Source of the DNA: Lonsdalea britannica
GTDB taxonomy: Bacteria > Pseudomonadota > Gammaproteobacteria > Enterobacterales > Enterobacteriaceae
NCBI RefSeq assembly: GCF_002111595.1
Contig: NZ_LUTN01000002.1
Coordinates: 248,001-312,000, forward strand
Length of the DNA stretch: 64,000 nt
Direction of reading: 5' to 3'
In this document: positions 60,604 through 64,000 of the stretch, one piece after another
Layout of the letters: every line of letters starts with the position of its first letter
Numbering within the stretch: position 1 is the first letter of the stretch
The notes under the pieces: model-generated
Databases searched by the model: none
What the model was told of the DNA's origin: nothing
What the model saw: only the letters and a program-made list of their open reading frames with translations
Made by a program: the position numbers and the translations under genes

Positions 60604-61986
60604 TCAGCTGACCTTCAGTTCGGCCGAGGTCGGCACTTTGAACGGATTATTGACGTTGGTCAGGCTATTATTGTGGCCGGTGACATTGAGCCCTTCGCTG
60701 TCGCTTTTCACGAAGGCGAACTTGCCGTTTTCCGCATCAATATTGTTGAGGTTGAGATTCCAGTTCCCTTGCTGGCCGCCGTTGGTCCTCACAAGGGTTC
60801 CAAAATCTTTGACTTTGAAATTGTCGACCGTGAAGTTAGCGTCCGCATTTAACTGGAAAACCTTGTCGGAGGCTCCCTGCGCGCTGCTGTTGGTGATCGT
60901 TACATTGGCAGGGCGACCCGCGTTGTCCTTGACCGTTAAGGCATCCTCGCCGACGTTGGTCCAGTGGACATTATCGATCGTGGCGTCGCCGTGCAGGTGA
61001 ATACCATCCGCGGCATTATCGCCGAAAATCACATTTTTAACCGAGCCGCCGTCCGCGACTTCAAACAGCGGTTTCTGTCCTTCCGTCTGGCTGCCATTGC
61101 CCAGTCCCGCCCCGGCGACATAAGTTTTGCCCTGGCCGTCAAACGTTTCCCCTGCGCCAACTTTGATCGGTTCGTTCACGACCACCGCATTAGCGTTATC
61201 GGCCGTTGGAAAACTGACGGCGGCGCTTTGCGAGGTTGCGGACGGCGTTTCCTCCGACTGAACCGGAAGACTGTCTGATGATGGGCTGTTGCCATGCGTG
61301 CCCGGCAGCGATGATCCTCCCTTAGCCTCAGGCACTGTTTCTGCGGTTTGGGGCTCCGCTGAAGGGGAACCTGATGCGCTATTCAGCGGCTGCGACGAAG
61401 GAGCGACCGATGAGCTGCCGCTGTCGGCGTTTCCGTTCTGCGGTTGGCCGAACGAACTCTTCTGGTTGTCCATCAGCATCGCGATCAGTTGCAGCAGCGT
61501 TTGAGACAGTTCGTCGCTGCTGAGTTGTCCTCCGCCGTCCTGTGTTGGCGACAGGCTGCCTGCCAGCGCGTTGCTTCCCGCGTTCTGCAACGTATCACGG
61601 CTCAAATCCTGTGGATGCGCGGAGACCGTCGTCCCTCTCTGTGGCGCGCTTTGTCCACTCTGGGGCATCAGCGTATCCAGCAGCTTGCCGAGCGTCTCAA
61701 GCTGGTTTTGCTGATTCTGATTATTCCGACCGCCAATTCCGTCCGCGCCGCCGCCGTTGTTCTCAGAGGGACTTACGCCAGCCGACGGCGTCTGGCTTCC
61801 GGCTTGCAGCGTTAGTAATAAAGCCGCCAGCAGTTTGGCTAAGCTATCTAGCGCCGCCGCGTTTTGTGTCGAACTGAGGTCGTTATTTTGACGTTCTGTC
61901 GTGAGATTTTGTGACGTGTTGCTGTCCAAACTGGCGTGATTCATGCCGGAGCCGGGCAGAGTAAGCGTGATATTCATATCTGACAT
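60604..61986 (-). CDS. hrpW: HrpW, harpin with pectate lyase-like domain
   Basis: A 460-residue type III secreted helper protein (E. amylovora about 447). The N-terminal 250 residues are rich in S, G, Q and N, with no cysteine in the whole protein, as in harpins, and contain three Leu-rich helices: ALDSLAKLLAALLLTLQ (46-62), LETLGKLLDTLM (97-107) and LSQTLLQLIAMLMDNQ (160-175). From about residue 262 there is a class III pectate lyase-like right-handed helix (VNEPIKVGAGETFDGQGKTY, then GDATIDNVHWTNVGEDALTV). HrpW binds pectate but usually lacks lyase activity. I chose the ATG at 61986, with GAGG ten bases upstream, over an earlier in-frame ATG. An hrp box lies 76 bp upstream. Confidence 0.95.
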   Translation of the reverse strand: MSDMNITLTLPGSGMNHASLDSNTSQNLTTERQNNDLSSTQNAAALDSLAKLLAALLLTLQAGSQTPSAGVSPSENNGGGADGIGGRNNQNQQNQLETLGKLLDTLMPQSGQSAPQRGTTVSAHPQDLSRDTLQNAGSNALAGSLSPTQDGGGQLSSDELSQTLLQLIAMLMDNQKSSFGQPQNGNADSGSSSVAPSSQPLNSASGSPSAEPQTAETVPEAKGGSSLPGTHGNSPSSDSLPVQSEETPSATSQSAAVSFPTADNANAVVVNEPIKVGAGETFDGQGKTYVAGAGLGNGSQTEGQKPLFEVADGGSVKNVIFGDNAADGIHLHGDATIDNVHWTNVGEDALTVKDNAGRPANVTITNSSAQGASDKVFQLNADANFTVDNFKVKDFGTLVRTNGGQQGNWNLNLNNIDAENGKFAFVKSDSEGLNVTGHNNSLTNVNNPFKVPTSAELKVS

Positions 61987-62061
61987 AGCGTGCGCCTCGC
62001 AGGATGACATTGAGTAAAAAACAGGCTGCGGCAAATATGGAATAGCCGGTTAGCCGTTCTA

Positions 62062-62089
62062 TGGGTGGCTCAAATGATCGCCCGGTTCC
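62062..62089 (-). promoter_or_regulatory. hrp box (HrpL promoter) of hrpW
   Basis: Minus strand GGAACC (62084-62089), 15 bases, CCACCCA (62062-62068). This fits the HrpL sigma-factor consensus GGAACC-N15/16-CCACNNA exactly and is 76 bp before the hrpW start. Confidence 0.93.
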
Positions 62090-62149
62090 TGGCCCCGAAG
62101 GGCGAAGGGATAAGCTCAAGCTATCCACTCTCTCGTTTTCTTTCTCTGC

Positions 62150-62178
62150 GGAACTGAATGTGTTTTCCCAACCACTTA
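62150..62178 (+). promoter_or_regulatory. hrp box (HrpL promoter) of dspE
   Basis: Plus strand GGAACT (62150-62155), 16 bases, CCACTTA (62172-62178), one mismatch from the HrpL consensus, 45 bp before the dspE start. Together with the hrpW box it makes a divergent pair 60 bp apart. Confidence 0.9.
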
Positions 62179-62222
62179 CTCGGCAATCACCTTTTATCCA
62201 GAAACCTCTTTGGGAGACGACG

Positions 62223-64000
62223 ATGTTGGGGAATATCAGACACATTCATCATAAGACGGTGGCGGAAGTGCATGCGCCGCCTGTGTCCGGAGAAGGCCGG
62301 GCGGTCTCTCTGGGACACACCTCCGTCGCGGGACAGAAAGCGACCCGTTCGTTGGCGCAGGAGGGGATGCGTCTGGCGTCAACGCCTCGCGTCAGCCAGC
62401 CCGCGCAACATCCTGAGGCTTTGGGATCGCAGGTAGGGCGGTCACCCAATCTGCGCGATATGAGAGAGGCCATCGACCGTGCGATGCAGAACGCGCCCGA
62501 TACTGAGGCGACGGCTGAAACGCCGGTTAAAACGGTCACCACGCTCCGGGAACTGCTGCAACGTTCTCTGTCGCGTCAGTCTTCCTCCAGCGCCGGTTCG
62601 TCCCGTACGGGCAGCATGCACAGCGCGGTTTCTCACTTCAGTGAGGCGGCAAGCACAAACGCCGATCACGCGCCTGCGGCGGTCGGTCTGGGGCTTTCAC
62701 TGGATAAAAAAGGCAAGGTCATTGTGGGCGATGAAGTTCCGGCCCCACTGAAAACGGTACTATCCCAAACGCTGGGTAAACACGATGTGCCGTTTGTGGC
62801 GCATCACAAGAACTCGAACGGCACCCATCATGTGTTAATGGATAAAATAGGGCGATTGTTCAGCCTTCATCACGGCAAACATGGTCTGGTGGGGTTGCAC
62901 AGCAGCGTTCCCTCACGAAAAGACAGCGAGCTATTGCACAGTAAAGCCTCAGCAGGCTACTCACTGCATTTGTCTGAAACCCAGGTGCATACCGAGGCAA
63001 ACATCAACGGTAAAGATGCCGGATCACAGTCGTTGCCGAATCCCACCGGCGGACTCCAGTCGCAATTGTCCGGGATTTTTCTGGACGATCATGACGAGGC
63101 GTTGCGCCTGCATGATGGTAAGTTGTTCAGTCTGAGCCCCGATGGCGTCTGGCAGCAGAAAGACGATCGCAAGCATTCGCAGTTGTCCCGTCAGGCGGAC
63201 GGCGGACTGTATGCGGTGAAGGAAAACCACACGTTAAGCAACCTGTCTGCCGGCATGGAGTCGGCGGCCTTTGCCGACAAGATTACCTCTTTCTCCTCCA
63301 ATCTCGATGGCCAGACGGTGGTGTTGACGACACCTGACAGCGGCGTAGGCAAGCTTCATTTACTGCCGACACTGGACGCACCCCTGGCCGAGCATCGGGC
63401 ATTGCAACTTTCTCTGAACGGCACACACGCATTAGAACGCGGCAGCGAACAGGTGGATGCCAAAGCCGTCGGGCTCGATAGACAACAGCTATTGGTGGCC
63501 GATCATGAAGGGCGGGTGTTTGCCGGAACGTTGCCACAGGGCGACGGGCATCAGGTCGAACTGACCCCCTTGCATAGCCCGGATTTGGAAGGTTCTCTGG
63601 GGAAAGGTCATCACACGGAGGGCTTTGTCAGCAATGGCGAAGGCAGTCTGCATGCGGTGGTCAAGGATGCGCAGGGACATAAGCACTTGGCCGCCCCCGC
63701 GTCGGAAGGCCGCGGCTTCAAACCAGGGTGGAATCTCAGCGATTCGCTGGTGGTAGACCACAAAATGGGGCTGCTAAACGTTGCGCCGCCCTCGTCGTCC
63801 GTCATGAATATGGGGCGCTTCGGCATGATGGCGCTGCATGAAGGCAAGGTGCATTACGTGGACAGCACCACCCGCAGTTGGACGCCCACGTCGATTTCCG
63901 CCAGTCAGCTCAAACGCGGCCTGGATAACCAGCCCTACGTCCTGCACGACGGTCAGGTTAAGGCGCTGTCGATCAATCAGAAAGCAGACAGCGTCGTTCA
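62223..64000 (+). CDS. dspE: DspE (DspA/E, AvrE family) type III effector, N-terminal part
   Basis: The first 592 codons of a large effector; the frame is open to the window edge (E. amylovora DspE has about 1838 residues). It starts MLGNIRHIHHKTVAEVHAPP with GGGAG six bases upstream. The N-terminal 150 residues are polar and disordered, as for a secretion and chaperone-binding region. After that come repeated beta-propeller-like strands typical of AvrE proteins: GRLFSLHHGKHGLVGLHSSV, LHDGKLFSLSPDGVWQQKDD, and NMGRFGMMALHEGKVHYVDS. AvrE-family effectors act as water and solute channels in the plant plasma membrane and are main virulence factors. The chaperone gene dspF is expected after the 3' end, outside the window. 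Confidence 0.95.
   Translation, partial: MLGNIRHIHHKTVAEVHAPPVSGEGRAVSLGHTSVAGQKATRSLAQEGMRLASTPRVSQPAQHPEALGSQVGRSPNLRDMREAIDRAMQNAPDTEATAETPVKTVTTLRELLQRSLSRQSSSSAGSSRTGSMHSAVSHFSEAASTNADHAPAAVGLGLSLDKKGKVIVGDEVPAPLKTVLSQTLGKHDVPFVAHHKNSNGTHHVLMDKIGRLFSLHHGKHGLVGLHSSVPSRKDSELLHSKASAGYSLHLSETQVHTEANINGKDAGSQSLPNPTGGLQSQLSGIFLDDHDEALRLHDGKLFSLSPDGVWQQKDDRKHSQLSRQADGGLYAVKENHTLSNLSAGMESAAFADKITSFSSNLDGQTVVLTTPDSGVGKLHLLPTLDAPLAEHRALQLSLNGTHALERGSEQVDAKAVGLDRQQLLVADHEGRVFAGTLPQGDGHQVELTPLHSPDLEGSLGKGHHTEGFVSNGEGSLHAVVKDAQGHKHLAAPASEGRGFKPGWNLSDSLVVDHKMGLLNVAPPSSSVMNMGRFGMMALHEGKVHYVDSTTRSWTPTSISASQLKRGLDNQPYVLHDGQVKALSINQKADSVV

Overview
This is a GC-rich enterobacterial chromosome segment, most likely from a plant-pathogenic member of the Pectobacteriaceae (Brenneria, Lonsdalea, Dickeya or Pectobacterium type; Erwinia is the alternative). 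The basis is a long backbone collinear with Escherichia coli, unfused trpG and trpD, and a type III effector locus (hrpW, dspE) with Hrp-type promoters at the right end. The genus is an inference, since no marker gene was compared.

Layout. (1) 1-2551: part of a nickel/peptide-class ABC transporter: two ATPases and a lipoprotein binding protein cut by the window edge. (2) 2715-19266: yeaH, prkA, mipA, yeaD, gapA, msrB, yeaC, pncA, ansA, sppA, ydjA, topB, ynjH, xthA, then a TRIC-family membrane protein behind a tandem glycine riboswitch. (3) 19281-29964: a structured repeat, tRNA-Tyr, purU, ychJ, rssA, rssB, galU, hns, adhE, ychE. (4) 30703-36270: the oligopeptide permease operon oppABCDF. (5) 36429-44494: yciU, clsA, yciY, a methyl-accepting chemotaxis protein, yciI, tonB, yciA, yciB, yciC and a cysteine-cluster protein. 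(6) 44955-51731: the trp operon with leader peptide, attenuator and TrpR operator. (7) 51860-60082: rnm, yciO, rluB, yciK, sohB, yciN, topA. (8) 60258-64000: a small unknown gene, hrpW and the first part of dspE, the last two transcribed divergently from two hrp boxes.

Reading frames. Eight conserved genes (prkA, xthA, rssA, trpA, trpCF, trpG, trpE, yciK) carry ten frame breaks. Each is explained by loss of one base, usually in a short homopolymer, or of two bases in a dinucleotide repeat. Restoring them gives lengths equal or close to the E. coli proteins (prkA 644, xthA 268, rssA 301, trpE 520). The clustering of small deletions in otherwise well-conserved genes points to sequencing or assembly error, although real decay, including tryptophan auxotrophy, cannot be excluded from the sequence.

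Compared with the E. coli order as I recall it, selD (between ydjA and topB), tdk (between hns and adhE), kch (between clsA and yciI), btuR (between rluB and yciK) and cysB (after topA) are not at their usual places. The most likely accessory material is the hrpW-dspE locus directly after the topA terminator and the small gene co-transcribed with hrpW.
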